Origin: Qipengyuania vulgaris | GTDB taxonomy: Bacteria; Pseudomonadota; Alphaproteobacteria; Sphingomonadales; Sphingomonadaceae | Assembly: GCF_009827325.1 (NCBI RefSeq) | Contig: NZ_WTYC01000004.1 | Span: 62,001-126,000, forward strand | Reading direction: 5' to 3' | DNA: 64,000 nt | Part shown: piece after piece, positions 1 to 9,062 of the stretch | Position numbering within the stretch: the first letter of the stretch is position 1 | Layout of the letters: each line of letters opens with the position of its first letter | Notes under the pieces: generated by a model | Database searches by the model: none | What the model was told of the DNA's origin: nothing | The model's input: only the letters and a program-made list of their open reading frames with translations | Program-made: the position numbers and the translations under genes

Positions 1-240
1 CGGGTCGATCTGGTAGAAGCGCCCAAGGAACCGAGGCAATCCCAAGAGCCGCAGCGCGAGGAAAAGCCTCCCCGCGGCCGGAAGAAAGACACCGGTCCTG
101 CGCAGAAAAAAGAAACCGCGCCTGTACAAGTAGAAAAACCAAAGCGCTCGGCTCCAAAGAGGAATCAGAGCGAAATGTCTTCCAATCCGGGCGATTGGAA
201 CGGACCGGTCCCGGGTTTTCTCGAAGTTTCGGCGATTTGA
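1..240 (+). CDS. C-terminal end of a basic-tailed protein, possibly a DEAD-box RNA helicase (partial)
   Basis: The first frame is open from base 1 to a TGA at 238-240 and gives the last 79 residues of a protein whose start lies outside the window. The visible part is rich in Lys, Arg, Pro and Glu (for example EEKPPRGRKKD) and ends GDWNGPVPGFLEVSAI. Disordered basic tails that close with a short hydrophobic motif are common on RhlE-like DEAD-box RNA helicases of sphingomonads, which is the basis for the guess. No catalytic domain is visible, so the product name is inference; another RNA-binding protein with a basic tail is possible. Confidence 0.4.
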   Translation, partial: RVDLVEAPKEPRQSQEPQREEKPPRGRKKDTGPAQKKETAPVQVEKPKRSAPKRNQSEMSSNPGDWNGPVPGFLEVSAI

Positions 241-255
241 ACTTTTAGCGCCTCG

Positions 256-272
256 GGTGACGCTGCGTCACC
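256..272. repeat. Short inverted repeat between two convergent genes
   Basis: GGTGACG and CGTCACC form 7-bp perfect arms with a 3-nt loop, 16 bases past the stop of the first gene and before the convergent stop of the helicase gene. No T-run follows on either strand, so it is at best a weak terminator. Confidence 0.3.
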
Positions 273-323
273 TCGAAGATCACGTGCCCACGCATCTGTC
301 ACGCAGATAAAGGTGAAGTGGTT

Positions 324-2636
324 CTAGTCAGTGACTAGACGTACGAAGCTGTCGAGTACCCGCTTTGTGCCAGCCTTCTCGAATTCGATCTCGAGCTTGT
401 TGCCTTCTTGGTCCATAACGACACCATAACCGAACTTCTCATGGAAGACCCGGGCACCGATGGCGATGTCGGCGCGTGGTTTGGCGGCAAAGCTTGCCGC
501 GCTCTTTCCCGGCTCGGCAAGACGTTTGGGCGTGCTATCATATCCGGTTGAAAGGGCCCGCTGCCAACCCGGGCCCCGTGCGGTGCTGCGATCGGGGCGT
601 GCGTTCGAGACATGCGCGAACGGGTCCTCGTTCTCAGTCCAGTTCGCGCGCCATAGCGATGCGCCGCCACTCATAGTGGTTTCGCTCTCGATATGCTCAT
701 CGGGAAGTTCTTCGATGAAGCGGCTGGGAATCGAACTGGTCCACTGGCCATATATGCGCCGGTTTGCCGCATGGTAGATCGTGCAGCGCCGTTTTGCGCG
801 TGTGATCGCCACATAGGCCAGGCGACGTTCCTCTTCGAGGCTCGCGAGGCCACCTTCGTCGATGGCGCGCTGGCTAGGGAATACGCCTTCCTCCCAGCCG
901 GGCAGGAAGACATGATCGAACTCCAGCCCCTTTGCCGCATGCATGGTCATGATGGTGAGTTTTTCGCCATCGTCGGCCCGGTCGTTATCCATCACCAGGC
1001 TGACATGCTCAAGAAAATCACCGAGGGTCTCGTACTCTTCCATCGCCCGCGCAAGTTCGGTGAGGTTCTCAAGCCGACCCGCACTCTCTGCGCTGCGATC
1101 CTTCTGGAGCATCTCCTCGTACCCGCTCTCGACAAGCACGGTACGCAGAAGTTCGGAGGGCGAGACCTTTTCCTCCAGCTCCCGCCATTGGACGAACTGG
1201 CCGAGCAGACCGACCAGCGTGTTGCGCGCGCGGGACGGCAATTCGTCGCTATCGGCAAGATCGAGCGAAGCCGCAGCTAACGGCGTCTGGGTCTTGCGCG
1301 CGTGACGGCGCATGGCCTCCAGCGTCTTGGCTCCGAGTCCCCGCTTCGGCTGGTTGTATATCCTCTCGAAGGCGAGATCGTCGGCAGGCTGGGCAATTGT
1401 GCGAAGGTAGGCGAGGGCGTCACGGATTTCGGCGCGCTCGTAAAAGCGGAAACCGCCGACGATGCGGTAATTGAGGCCGATCTGGATGAAGCGGTCCTCG
1501 AACTCACGCGTCTGGTATTGTGCGCGCACGAGAATGGCGACCTGGTCCAGCGGAGCTCCTTCGCTCTCGAGACGCTCGATTGCTTCGCCCACGCGGCGCG
1601 CTTCTTCGGGAGCGTCCCATACACCGACAATCCGCACTTTCTCGCCCGCAGGCAGTTCGGTCCATAGTGTCTTGCCCAGCCGCTCGCTATTTGCATTTAT
1701 GAGGCCAGACGCCGCTGCGAGTATCTGGGGCGTGGACCGATAATTCTGCTCCAGCTTAATGACCGCCGCCCCGGGAAAGTCCTTTTCGAACTTGAGGATA
1801 TTGGCGACTTCTGCGCCTCGCCATGAATAGATAGACTGGTCGTCGTCACCCACCACGCAGATGTTCTTGCGGGTCTGGGCCAGCAGACGGAGCCAGAGGT
1901 ACTGGACCTGATTGGTGTCCTGATATTCGTCGACAAGGATGTACTTGAAGCGCTGCTGATACTGCCCCAGCACATCATGGTGCTGGCGGAAGATATTGAG
2001 GATGTGCAGTAGCAAATCACCGAAGTCGCACGCATTCAGGGTTTTGAGGCGGTCTTGATACAGCTTGTAGAATTGTGTGCCGCGGCCGTTGGCATAGGCT
2101 TCGTTCTCGACCGCATCGAGATCGCCCGGATTGAGGCCGCGGTTCTTCCAGCGGTCGATCAGTCCGGCAAGCTGGCGAGCGGGCCAGCGCTTTTCATCCA
2201 GGTCATTCTCCTGGATCAGCTGCTTGAGCAATCGCAACTGATCGTCGGTGTCGATGATCGTATAGTTGCTTTGCAGCCCAACGAGTTCCGCCTGTCGCCG
2301 CAGCATTTTTGCGCCGATCGAGTGGAACGTACCGAGCCATGGCATCCCTTCGACCGCATCGCCGATGTGCCGACCGACGCGGTGGCGCATTTCGCGCGCG
2401 GCCTTGTTGGTGAAGGTGACGCAGAGGATTTCGCTCGGCCAAGCCCGGCGGGTTGCGATGAGGTGTGCAAGTCTTGCGGTGAGCGCCGCAGTCTTGCCGG
2501 TGCCCGCTCCCGCGAGCATCAGAACCGGCCCCTCCGTCGTCAGGACAGCTTCGCGCTGGGGAGGATTCAATTGCGCCGCATAGGGCGGAACCGCGTCGTT
2601 TCCGGCGCTATCGACAGGGGCGGGCAATTCGGACAT
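324..2636 (-). CDS. uvrD: ATP-dependent DNA helicase, UvrD/PcrA family (SF1)
   Basis: A 770-residue superfamily 1A 3'-5' DNA helicase, expected to unwind DNA in nucleotide excision and mismatch repair and to clear proteins from DNA. The N-terminus has the Q-motif region LNPPQREAV and the Walker A LAGAGTGKT. The Walker B ILVDEYQDTN and motif III GDDDQSIYSWRGA follow, then motif IV EQNYRS and the C-terminal motifs TMHAAKGLEFDHVFLPGWEEG and VAITRAKRR (the first of these given only by its ends TMHAAKGLEF and PGWEEG). The last 50 residues (GARVFHEKFGYGVV) match the PcrA/UvrD Tudor-like tail. The start MSELPAP was chosen over an upstream in-frame ATG at 2705 because conserved sequence begins only after it. 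It is divergent from the secreted-protein gene at 2757. PcrA and UvrD names are not separable here. Confidence 0.93.
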   Translation of the reverse strand: MSELPAPVDSAGNDAVPPYAAQLNPPQREAVLTTEGPVLMLAGAGTGKTAALTARLAHLIATRRAWPSEILCVTFTNKAAREMRHRVGRHIGDAVEGMPWLGTFHSIGAKMLRRQAELVGLQSNYTIIDTDDQLRLLKQLIQENDLDEKRWPARQLAGLIDRWKNRGLNPGDLDAVENEAYANGRGTQFYKLYQDRLKTLNACDFGDLLLHILNIFRQHHDVLGQYQQRFKYILVDEYQDTNQVQYLWLRLLAQTRKNICVVGDDDQSIYSWRGAEVANILKFEKDFPGAAVIKLEQNYRSTPQILAAASGLINANSERLGKTLWTELPAGEKVRIVGVWDAPEEARRVGEAIERLESEGAPLDQVAILVRAQYQTREFEDRFIQIGLNYRIVGGFRFYERAEIRDALAYLRTIAQPADDLAFERIYNQPKRGLGAKTLEAMRRHARKTQTPLAAASLDLADSDELPSRARNTLVGLLGQFVQWRELEEKVSPSELLRTVLVESGYEEMLQKDRSAESAGRLENLTELARAMEEYETLGDFLEHVSLVMDNDRADDGEKLTIMTMHAAKGLEFDHVFLPGWEEGVFPSQRAIDEGGLASLEEERRLAYVAITRAKRRCTIYHAANRRIYGQWTSSIPSRFIEELPDEHIESETTMSGGASLWRANWTENEDPFAHVSNARPDRSTARGPGWQRALSTGYDSTPKRLAEPGKSAASFAAKPRADIAIGARVFHEKFGYGVVMDQEGNKLEIEFEKAGTKRVLDSFVRLVTD

Positions 2637-2756
2637 CGTTCCGGAACAGCTAGGGAACGTAGCGTGGCAGCACAAGCCCTGCCGCCGGAAGCGCGCCGGA
2701 ACCAAGGCATGACTTGAATAGTAATGGTGCCGATGACCCTCTCAGGAGACATTACC

Positions 2757-3380
2757 ATGAAGAATATCATTCTTGCCAGCGCAGCAGCGCTTTCCTTCAC
2801 CGCAGCCCCGGCCGTCGCACAAGAAGCCGTAGCGGTCGACGCTGAAGGCGATGTGTATGTTCTGACCGACGATCAGCAGATGATGTATGATGGTTGGCCG
2901 ATGGATCGCCGTACTACGTATGATGCTTGGCCACCCGAGGTGCAGGAATATTACTGGACCCTAGACGATGATCAGACCACCGCCTGGTGGGTGCTTAACG
3001 ATGACCAGCGTGTCCGTGTTTACGAGATGACGCCTGAGCAGCGGACGATGGCATGGCAGCAGATCAATTCCCAGCTAACTGCGCAGACCAGCGCAAGCGC
3101 CACTGGAACTACCGCTAGCACCACTGCCGCCACAGCCAGTTCAATGTCGCCGCGCTTCGTCCGCAGCGAAGTTATTCAGACCACGCCGGCCAATTATCAG
3201 GCGACTGCAAACGGCGATGATCTGCCGATCTGTACGGCGGGTCAGCAGGATGGCTGCATCAATGGCTGGGAAAAGAACAAGACCGGCAATCGTCCGCTGG
3301 AATACTGGCCGGGACGCCCCGCTAGTGAAATTGACGAGCCGCTTCCGGCAACCCGTCCTGACACTGATGATGATATGTAA
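2757..3380 (+). CDS. Secreted protein with six tandem 11-residue repeats (unknown function)
   Basis: A 207-residue protein of unknown function. An AGGAG ribosome site at 2744-2748 supports the start MKNII. Residues 1-22 are a Sec signal peptide ending AVAQ. Residues 39-104 split without gaps into six 11-mers: DQQMMYDGWPM, DRRTTYDAWPP, EVQEYYWTLDD, DQTTAWWVLND, DQRVRVYEMTP and EQRTMAWQQIN. Each begins with Asp or Glu and carries aromatics near positions 6-7 and a bulky residue near 9. A Ser/Thr/Ala-rich linker (about 108-135) leads to a C-terminal part with two cysteines (CTAGQQDGC) and the motif LEYWPGRPASEID. It is probably periplasmic. Similar unnamed proteins are believed to occur in related genera, but no function can be given. 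Confidence 0.8.
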   Translation: MKNIILASAAALSFTAAPAVAQEAVAVDAEGDVYVLTDDQQMMYDGWPMDRRTTYDAWPPEVQEYYWTLDDDQTTAWWVLNDDQRVRVYEMTPEQRTMAWQQINSQLTAQTSASATGTTASTTAATASSMSPRFVRSEVIQTTPANYQATANGDDLPICTAGQQDGCINGWEKNKTGNRPLEYWPGRPASEIDEPLPATRPDTDDDM

Positions 3381-3422
3381 TTGAAACACCCTGCGCCGCT
3401 TTTTCCAGCGGCGACGCTTGGA

Positions 3423-3454
3423 AGGGGCAGGTCCGTCTTGGTGGGCCTGCCCCT
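3423..3454 (+). terminator. Strong rho-independent terminator after the repeat-protein gene
   Basis: AGGGGCAGGTCC (3423-3434) pairs with GGGCCTGCCCCT (3443-3454) over 12 bp with one G-U pair, and CATTTCTCTCT follows. It lies 43 bases after the stop at 3380 and just before the convergent rsmD stop. A second hairpin (CGCCGCT / AGCGGCG, 3394-3413) precedes it. Confidence 0.75.
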
Positions 3455-3464
3455 CATTTCTCTC

Positions 3465-4010
3465 TCAGCCCGCTAGGGAAAGAAGGGTGATTTTGGCCTT
3501 TCCGACGACACGGTCGGCCTCCGCTTTCAGCGTTTTGACGGCGATGTCCTCGTTCCTGCGGGTTTCAAGCGCAATCCATGTCGCGGGCCCAATCCACCCC
3601 AGCCGGACCATCCGATCCAGCGCCACCTGGCCTGCTCCAGTCTCGTAGGGGGGATCCATCAGAATGAGGTCGTGGACATTCTTTGCCGGGCCGAGGCTCA
3701 TCACCGAGCCCTGCTGAATCTGGGTGCGACTACGCGCATCGAAAGTTTCCACGTTGGTGCGTATCGCCTTCACCGCGTCGGAATCCTGTTCGACGAAAAG
3801 GCAATGCGCCGCGCCGCGAGATAGCGCTTCCAGCCCGAGGGCTCCCGACCCGGCAAACAGGTCGAGCACCGAAAGCCCTTCAAAGCTGCCAAGGCGGCTG
3901 CTCAGCATGCTGAACAATGTTTCGCGTGTGCGGTCGGCTGTGGGACGGGTGCTCTCACCCTTCGGGGCGATCAGTTTCCGCCCGCGCCATTCCCCGGCGA
4001 TTATCCTCAC
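3465..4010 (-). CDS. rsmD: 16S rRNA (guanine(966)-N2)-methyltransferase
   Basis: A 181-residue Rossmann-fold methyltransferase that methylates G966 of 16S rRNA during 30S assembly using S-adenosylmethionine. It shows the family opening MRIIAGEWRGRKL, the segment RPTADRTRETLFSML, the SAM-binding VLDLFAGSGALGLEALSRGA and the catalytic motif DPPYE at about residue 118. The start is GTG at 4010-4008, whose bases overlap the TGA of the upstream pseudouridine synthase gene (GTGA), so the two are translationally coupled. Length fits the family. Confidence 0.93.
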   Translation of the reverse strand: MRIIAGEWRGRKLIAPKGESTRPTADRTRETLFSMLSSRLGSFEGLSVLDLFAGSGALGLEALSRGAAHCLFVEQDSDAVKAIRTNVETFDARSRTQIQQGSVMSLGPAKNVHDLILMDPPYETGAGQVALDRMVRLGWIGPATWIALETRRNEDIAVKTLKAEADRVVGKAKITLLSLAG

Positions 4011-4774
4011 TTGCGGCCGCCGCGCGACAGATCGCGCTTGAACGCTTCGACATCGCCGCGCTTCAATTCGATCGCTTGGCCGCGAGGCAGGTCGCCGAGA
4101 TGGAAAGGGCCGTACCCGATCCGCAGAAGGCGGTTCACCTCCAGTCCGAGATGTTCGAGAATAAGCCGGACTTCGCGGTTCTTTCCTTCCCGCAGGGTCA
4201 TTTCAATCCAGCGGTTGCGCCCCGAACCCCTCTCCAGATTGGCCTCGATCTGACCGTAGCGGATACCGTCGATTTCTACTCCTTCGATCAGCTCGTCCAA
4301 TTGGCTTTGCGTGATCTCGCCGAAGGCGCGCGCGCGATATGTGCGCGGCACTCCTGAGGAGGGCAATTCCATGGCGCGCTTCATTTCGCCGTCGTTCGTA
4401 AGGAGCAAAAGGCCTTCGGTGTTGAAGTCGAGGCGACCGACCGGCATTACTCGGCCAGCATCCTTGGGCAGTGCATTACGCAGCGCGGCGTAAATCGTGG
4501 GCCGCCCCTTGGGATCCCGCTCTGCTGTGATGAGGCCCGACGGTTTGTGGAAGGCAAACAGGCGGGTGTCTTCAGCATCGCCGACAGGCTTTCCGTCCAC
4601 GGACACGCCGCGCAGGCTTTCCAGCTTTATGGCCGGGGTGTCTAGCACCTTGCCGTCGAGCGAAACGCGCCCGTCGGCGATCATCCGCTCGATTTCGCGG
4701 CGACTGGCAACACCCGCGCGTGCGAGCAGTTTGGCGATACGGTCGCCGGCTTCGGGAAGTCTGTTGTCGGACAT
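4007..4774 (-). CDS. rluB: rRNA pseudouridine synthase, RsuA/RluB/RluE/RluF family
   Basis: A 255-residue enzyme that isomerises uridine to pseudouridine in rRNA. An N-terminal S4 RNA-binding domain spans about residues 10-60 (IAKLLARAGVASRREIERMI). The catalytic motif GRLDFNTEGLLLLTNDG contains the conserved Asp. The KPSGLIT and GKNREVR motifs also fit. It overlaps rsmD by 4 bases at its 3' end and so heads a two-gene rRNA-modification operon. RluB is the most likely member, but RsuA/RluE/RluF cannot be excluded from sequence alone. Confidence 0.88.
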   Translation of the reverse strand: MSDNRLPEAGDRIAKLLARAGVASRREIERMIADGRVSLDGKVLDTPAIKLESLRGVSVDGKPVGDAEDTRLFAFHKPSGLITAERDPKGRPTIYAALRNALPKDAGRVMPVGRLDFNTEGLLLLTNDGEMKRAMELPSSGVPRTYRARAFGEITQSQLDELIEGVEIDGIRYGQIEANLERGSGRNRWIEMTLREGKNREVRLILEHLGLEVNRLLRIGYGPFHLGDLPRGQAIELKRGDVEAFKRDLSRGGRK

Positions 4775-4792
4775 GGACGCGCGGTTAGGCCC

Positions 4793-5956
4793 TCAGTTGG
4801 CGGCGCGCAAGGCTTCCTCGACTGTCTCGTGATAGCGCCTGATGCCGCCTTCCATCGTCCCGAGCGTCAATTCCGGAACCGCGCCGGTCTCCAGACCTTG
4901 CTGACCGAGCTCGGCGGCGCGAAAATCCTCGGAGGCGAAAACCCCGCCGTCAAGCAGCGCCCAACTGCGTTCCCAGTGGTCGCGCGCTTTGTCGGTGCTC
5001 GGATGCTCGGGAATGAGCATGAAGTCCTCAACCAGTGTGCGGTTCTGGGCCTGTGGCATCATGACCATCAGGTTGATGTAGTCGGGGCTGGGAATGACAA
5101 GCGCGCCAGGCATCAGCTGGTACGCGAAGGTCACCACGCGGCGAAGCTGTGCCATGTCGGTGAGATCCACGCCCTCCATCTCCTCGAGCCTTCCGACTGC
5201 GCTGCGTGCATGCGGCCCGATCATGTCACCGCTAGTCACGCCGTCCTTGAAGAACGGGCCGATGGTCTGCGCATGGAGACGTGTAACGTGGTAGCTTTCG
5301 AGGAAGGCATCCATGATGAGCTTCCAGTTTCCTGCCACCTCGTGCGTTTTGCGCCGGAAGAGGACATGCTCGCCCATGCCGAGCGCGTCGAAGTCCTCTC
5401 CCAGCCTGTCGGCCAGACTGAAATCCGCCGTTTCTTCCTTTGGACAGAACCATATGACCCCGCCGCTTTCGCGCGAGGGCAATTCCACAAGTCCCATCTC
5501 GCTCTTGTCGAGTTCGGGGAAAGTGTCCGGGCGGGGCAGGGCCAGGAGGCGGCCATCCACTGCATAGGTCCAGGCGTGATAGGGGCAGACGAACTTCTTG
5601 GCGCATTTGACCTCGCTGCCTTCGACAAGACGTGTGCCGCGATGGCGGCAGACATTCAGGAATACGTGGACTTTGCCAGCAGCATCGCGGGTAATGAGCA
5701 GCGGTCGTCCTGTCGCATCGTGCGGAACTGCCATTCCGGCATCGGGCAGCAGGGCGCTGGGGCAGAGAATTTGTGGCAGCCGGTCGTAAATCGCGCTCTT
5801 CTCGCGCGCCCAGTAATCAGGATCGGTATATACGTCGGCGGGCACGCTGGTCTGACCAAGACCATCGCGTTCCTTGTTGTCCGCAATATCCTGTGCAAGT
5901 GCCAGCATGCCGTCAGTCGGCCGGCGCCCATCGAGTAGCGTGGAGGGAACTCCCAT
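4793..5956 (-). CDS. Rieske 2Fe-2S ring-hydroxylating oxygenase, alpha subunit
   Basis: A 387-residue oxygenase with both centres of the family. The Rieske cluster ligands are C103, H105, C124 and H127 in NVCRHRG and VCPYHAW. The mononuclear iron motif NWKLIMDAFLESYHVTRLH supplies D216, E220, H223 and H228. Such enzymes hydroxylate or demethylate aromatic or quaternary-amine substrates with electrons from a separate reductase. No reductase, ferredoxin or beta subunit gene lies nearby, so the substrate cannot be told. It ends 18 bases before the pseudouridine synthase start and may be cotranscribed. It is divergent from the AmpG-like gene. Confidence 0.88.
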   Translation of the reverse strand: MGVPSTLLDGRRPTDGMLALAQDIADNKERDGLGQTSVPADVYTDPDYWAREKSAIYDRLPQILCPSALLPDAGMAVPHDATGRPLLITRDAAGKVHVFLNVCRHRGTRLVEGSEVKCAKKFVCPYHAWTYAVDGRLLALPRPDTFPELDKSEMGLVELPSRESGGVIWFCPKEETADFSLADRLGEDFDALGMGEHVLFRRKTHEVAGNWKLIMDAFLESYHVTRLHAQTIGPFFKDGVTSGDMIGPHARSAVGRLEEMEGVDLTDMAQLRRVVTFAYQLMPGALVIPSPDYINLMVMMPQAQNRTLVEDFMLIPEHPSTDKARDHWERSWALLDGGVFASEDFRAAELGQQGLETGAVPELTLGTMEGGIRRYHETVEEALRAAN

Positions 5957-6027
5957 CGCGCCTGTTCCTTTCTCTCTCCGAACGCTAGTGTCGCAAAAAA
6001 TAGATCAAAACGGAAGGACGCTAGGGC

Positions 6028-7758
6028 ATGGCCGAAGCGGTTGAAGAAAAGAAGAAATCAGCGTGGAAGGTGCTGGCTCTCGCGCTGACCAATCGCAAGA
6101 CCGGTTTCATGCTCCTGTTCGGCTTTGCCAGCGGACTGCCTTTTGCTCTCTTCCTCGGCACGCTCTTCGCCTGGTTGACCGAAGCAGAGGTCGACCTCGA
6201 GACCATGGGCATATTCTCCCTCATCGGGCTTGCCTATGCCTTTCAGTTCCTGTGGTCGCCTTTGATCGACAAGGTTAACATTCCGATCCTGCGCAAGCTG
6301 GGGAGGCGAAAGCAGTGGATCGTACCGATGCAGGTGCTGCTGGGAATTATCCTTGTCACCATGAGCGTGCTCGAACCCAGGACGCAGCTTGGCTGGTTCA
6401 GCCTGCTTGCGGGGATCGGCGCCTTTGCTAGCGCCACGCAGGACATCGCGATCAATGCATGGCGCATCGACGTGGCGGACGAACGCGCGACCATCGACAT
6501 CCTCTCGACCGTCTACCAGATGGGCTATCGCCTTTCCTCGCTCGTAGGCGGTGCTTTGGGATTGGTCATCGCTGCGCGGATCGGCTGGCCTGAAACCTAT
6601 GCGCTGATGGGGGCAATCCTGCTTGCGGTTGGCTTCGTCGGACTGTGGGCGCCGAATGCCAAGGAAGAGGCGGCCGACATTGCCAGCGAAAGCGAACTGC
6701 AGGTTCGCGCCCTACGCATGGCAGGAGAGCTGGCGCCTTCGGTCCGCAATCGCGCGCTGGTGCTGGTTGGTCTGCTTTGGGCAGGGGCAATCGGCGTGGT
6801 CATGACGTTCATGATCATGTCTTTGACCTATGCGCCGGAAGACCGGCCCAATCCTACGGAATTCACCATCAATGTGGGCCCATGGATCATTGTGGCGACC
6901 ATTATCCTGCCTGCACTCATTGCCGGTTGGCTTGCCAGTAAGAAGCGCCGCGGAGAGCATCTTCTGGCGCAGGATATGGAACCGGCGACGGGCGGTTCGT
7001 TCGCGCTCGATCACCTGTATCGTGCGCTTGTCCTTCCGCTAGTGGAATTTGTCGGGCGCATGGGCTGGTCGCTGGTGCTTATTCTCGCTGTGGTGCTGAC
7101 CTATCGTATCTGCGACGCGATCTGGGGGACGTTCGCCTATCCGTTCTACCTTGGGGAGCTCGAATACACGAATGACGACGTGGCATTCGCTTCGAAGTTC
7201 TTCGGCGTGGGCGCCATCATCGCCGGTCTCGCGCTGGGCGGTTTGTTGCTCACCACGATTGGCCGGATGGCAACCCTGCTGATCGGTGGCGTGCTGGCCG
7301 CTCTGACCAACTTGCTCTACGCGGACATGGCGATTGGCGGCGCAAATATGCAGGCGTTCAGCGATTTCGTGGGCTTTACCTACCTGATCGAGCAGGTGCC
7401 GGGCATCGGCGATGCCGCACTCGCCAAGTTGACCATCACCATTGCCTTCGAAAACCTCGCGATCGGTGTCGCCGGTGCGGCTTATGTCGCTTGGCTTTCG
7501 TCGATCGTGTCCAAGAAGTTCAGCGCAGTGCAATATGCGCTGCTGTCGTCGCTGACGCTGCTGGTGGGCACTCTGGGGCGGGGCGCACTGGGGGAGATGA
7601 TCGAGAACCAGGGTTATTTCGATGTCTTCATCCTGACGACTTGGATCGGTCTTGGTGCAGCGGTGCTGGTGTGTTTCGAATGGTACCGCGAAAGCCGCGG
7701 AAGGAAGGCCGCCGGTATCGTCGCGCCGGAAGCGGGCGAGCCTGTCCCGGCTAAGTGA
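6028..7758 (+). CDS. ampG: AmpG-like MFS permease (muropeptide transporter family)
   Basis: A 576-residue inner-membrane protein of the major facilitator superfamily with about 12-14 hydrophobic segments. The opening after a short charged N-terminus, LLFGFASGLPFALFLGTLFA, and the following WLTEAEVDLETMGIF match the AmpG family, which imports anhydromuropeptides from wall turnover into the cytoplasm. The segment ATQDIAINAWRID is also typical. A cytoplasmic loop near residues 205-235 separates the halves. GGAAGGA about 10 bases upstream supports the start. It ends exactly where the convergent folC stop begins. Sugar-type substrates other than muropeptides are possible because no amidase or beta-lactamase gene is adjacent. 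Confidence 0.82.
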   Translation: MAEAVEEKKKSAWKVLALALTNRKTGFMLLFGFASGLPFALFLGTLFAWLTEAEVDLETMGIFSLIGLAYAFQFLWSPLIDKVNIPILRKLGRRKQWIVPMQVLLGIILVTMSVLEPRTQLGWFSLLAGIGAFASATQDIAINAWRIDVADERATIDILSTVYQMGYRLSSLVGGALGLVIAARIGWPETYALMGAILLAVGFVGLWAPNAKEEAADIASESELQVRALRMAGELAPSVRNRALVLVGLLWAGAIGVVMTFMIMSLTYAPEDRPNPTEFTINVGPWIIVATIILPALIAGWLASKKRRGEHLLAQDMEPATGGSFALDHLYRALVLPLVEFVGRMGWSLVLILAVVLTYRICDAIWGTFAYPFYLGELEYTNDDVAFASKFFGVGAIIAGLALGGLLLTTIGRMATLLIGGVLAALTNLLYADMAIGGANMQAFSDFVGFTYLIEQVPGIGDAALAKLTITIAFENLAIGVAGAAYVAWLSSIVSKKFSAVQYALLSSLTLLVGTLGRGALGEMIENQGYFDVFILTTWIGLGAAVLVCFEWYRESRGRKAAGIVAPEAGEPVPAK

Positions 7759-9054
7759 TCAGTCGGGCAGTTCGCCGTTGAGCTTCAAGACTTCGCCTGC
7801 AAGGTAGAGCGATCCTGCGATAAGGACAGGCAAGCCATCGTCTGGCAGGGCGGAAAGGGCGGAGGGCACGTCCTCCGCCAGCGGCACACCGGAGCCGAAC
7901 GCTTCCGGGCTGTGCCAGTCGTGGCCCGGAACAGGGACTACGGAGATGCTGGCTATGGCAGCCCTCAGCGGCTTCACGATCGCTGCCGGGTCTTTCGCGT
8001 CTAGCATGCCGATGACTAGGTGCAGACGCTGGCCTGCGAAGTGGCGTCCCAGCGAATCTCCCGCCGAAGGGTTGTGTCCGCCGTCCAGCCATAACTCGCG
8101 GTCTCGCGTCAGCGGACCAGGAGACAGGCGCTGCAGGCGTGCTGGCCACTGCGCCTGACAAATTCCGGTGGCTAACGCATCAAGCGTCATCCCCACACGC
8201 TCTTGGTGCCGCAGCATCGCGACTGCCAGAGCAGCGTTCTCCGGCTGGTGCGGGCCGGGCAGGGCGGGGAGCGGCAGCGAAACTTCGCCGTGCCCGTCCG
8301 CATAATGTAAGCCGGTTGTGCTAGTGCTCATCGACCATTCGCGCCCACGCGTGACGAGGGGTGAGCCATTCCGCGCCGCGGTTGCCTCGATCTCGCGCTG
8401 CGCCGGTTGGGGGTAGTCCAGCGTGACCAGCGGGCAGCCCAGCTTGGCAATCCCGGCCTTTTCGAAGGCGATGCGGGCGAGCGGTAGTTCCGGTACGCCC
8501 TGCTCGGGTGCGAGCAGGAAGCGTTCGTGATCGATGCCCAGCGCCGCGATCCCGCAAGCGGCCAGCACGTCAGGTTCGAGCACGTTGGTCGCATCGAAGC
8601 GGCCGCCGAGGCCTACCTCCACAACGCAGGCGTCGGCGGGGACACGCGCGAATTCAGTGAAGGCGGCGGCGACGGTCACTTCGAAGAAGCTGGGCTTCAG
8701 GTCCTCGCCCGCATCCAGTACTTCGGCGAGGAGGTCCGCCAGTCTCGCGTCGGTAATCAGGTCGCCCGCCACCCGGATGCGCTCGTTGTACCGGACCAGA
8801 TGCGGGCTGGTGGTAACATGGACCTTGTACCCTTGCGCCTCCAGCATCGCGCGCAGGAACGCGCAGGTCGATCCCTTGCCGTTGGTCCCGGCGACATGGA
8901 AGACCGGCGGCAACCGGCGATGCGGATTGCCGAGGCGCTCCAGCAAAGCCCGGATTGTCTCCAATCCCAACCGCCCGTCGGGCACGCTCAGCCTTGCCAG
9001 CCGGTCTAGCTGGGCCTGTACCGAAGCATCGTCCGAGCGGGCGAAATCCCGCAT
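7759..9054 (-). CDS. folC: Bifunctional folylpolyglutamate synthase / dihydrofolate synthase
   Basis: A 431-residue cytoplasmic ligase that adds glutamate to dihydropteroate and then to tetrahydrofolate. It has the Mur-ligase-type P-loop VAGTNGKGSTCAFLRAML near residue 50, the region TSPHLVRYNERIRV and GLGGRFDATNV in the central domain, and LDGGHNPSAG in the C-terminal domain. It lies 8 bases after accD on the same strand, the usual accD-folC pairing of alphaproteobacteria, and is the last gene of the trpA-accD-folC run. Confidence 0.94.
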   Translation of the reverse strand: MRDFARSDDASVQAQLDRLARLSVPDGRLGLETIRALLERLGNPHRRLPPVFHVAGTNGKGSTCAFLRAMLEAQGYKVHVTTSPHLVRYNERIRVAGDLITDARLADLLAEVLDAGEDLKPSFFEVTVAAAFTEFARVPADACVVEVGLGGRFDATNVLEPDVLAACGIAALGIDHERFLLAPEQGVPELPLARIAFEKAGIAKLGCPLVTLDYPQPAQREIEATAARNGSPLVTRGREWSMSTSTTGLHYADGHGEVSLPLPALPGPHQPENAALAVAMLRHQERVGMTLDALATGICQAQWPARLQRLSPGPLTRDRELWLDGGHNPSAGDSLGRHFAGQRLHLVIGMLDAKDPAAIVKPLRAAIASISVVPVPGHDWHSPEAFGSGVPLAEDVPSALSALPDDGLPVLIAGSLYLAGEVLKLNGELPD

Positions 9055-9062
9055 TATGAGGG

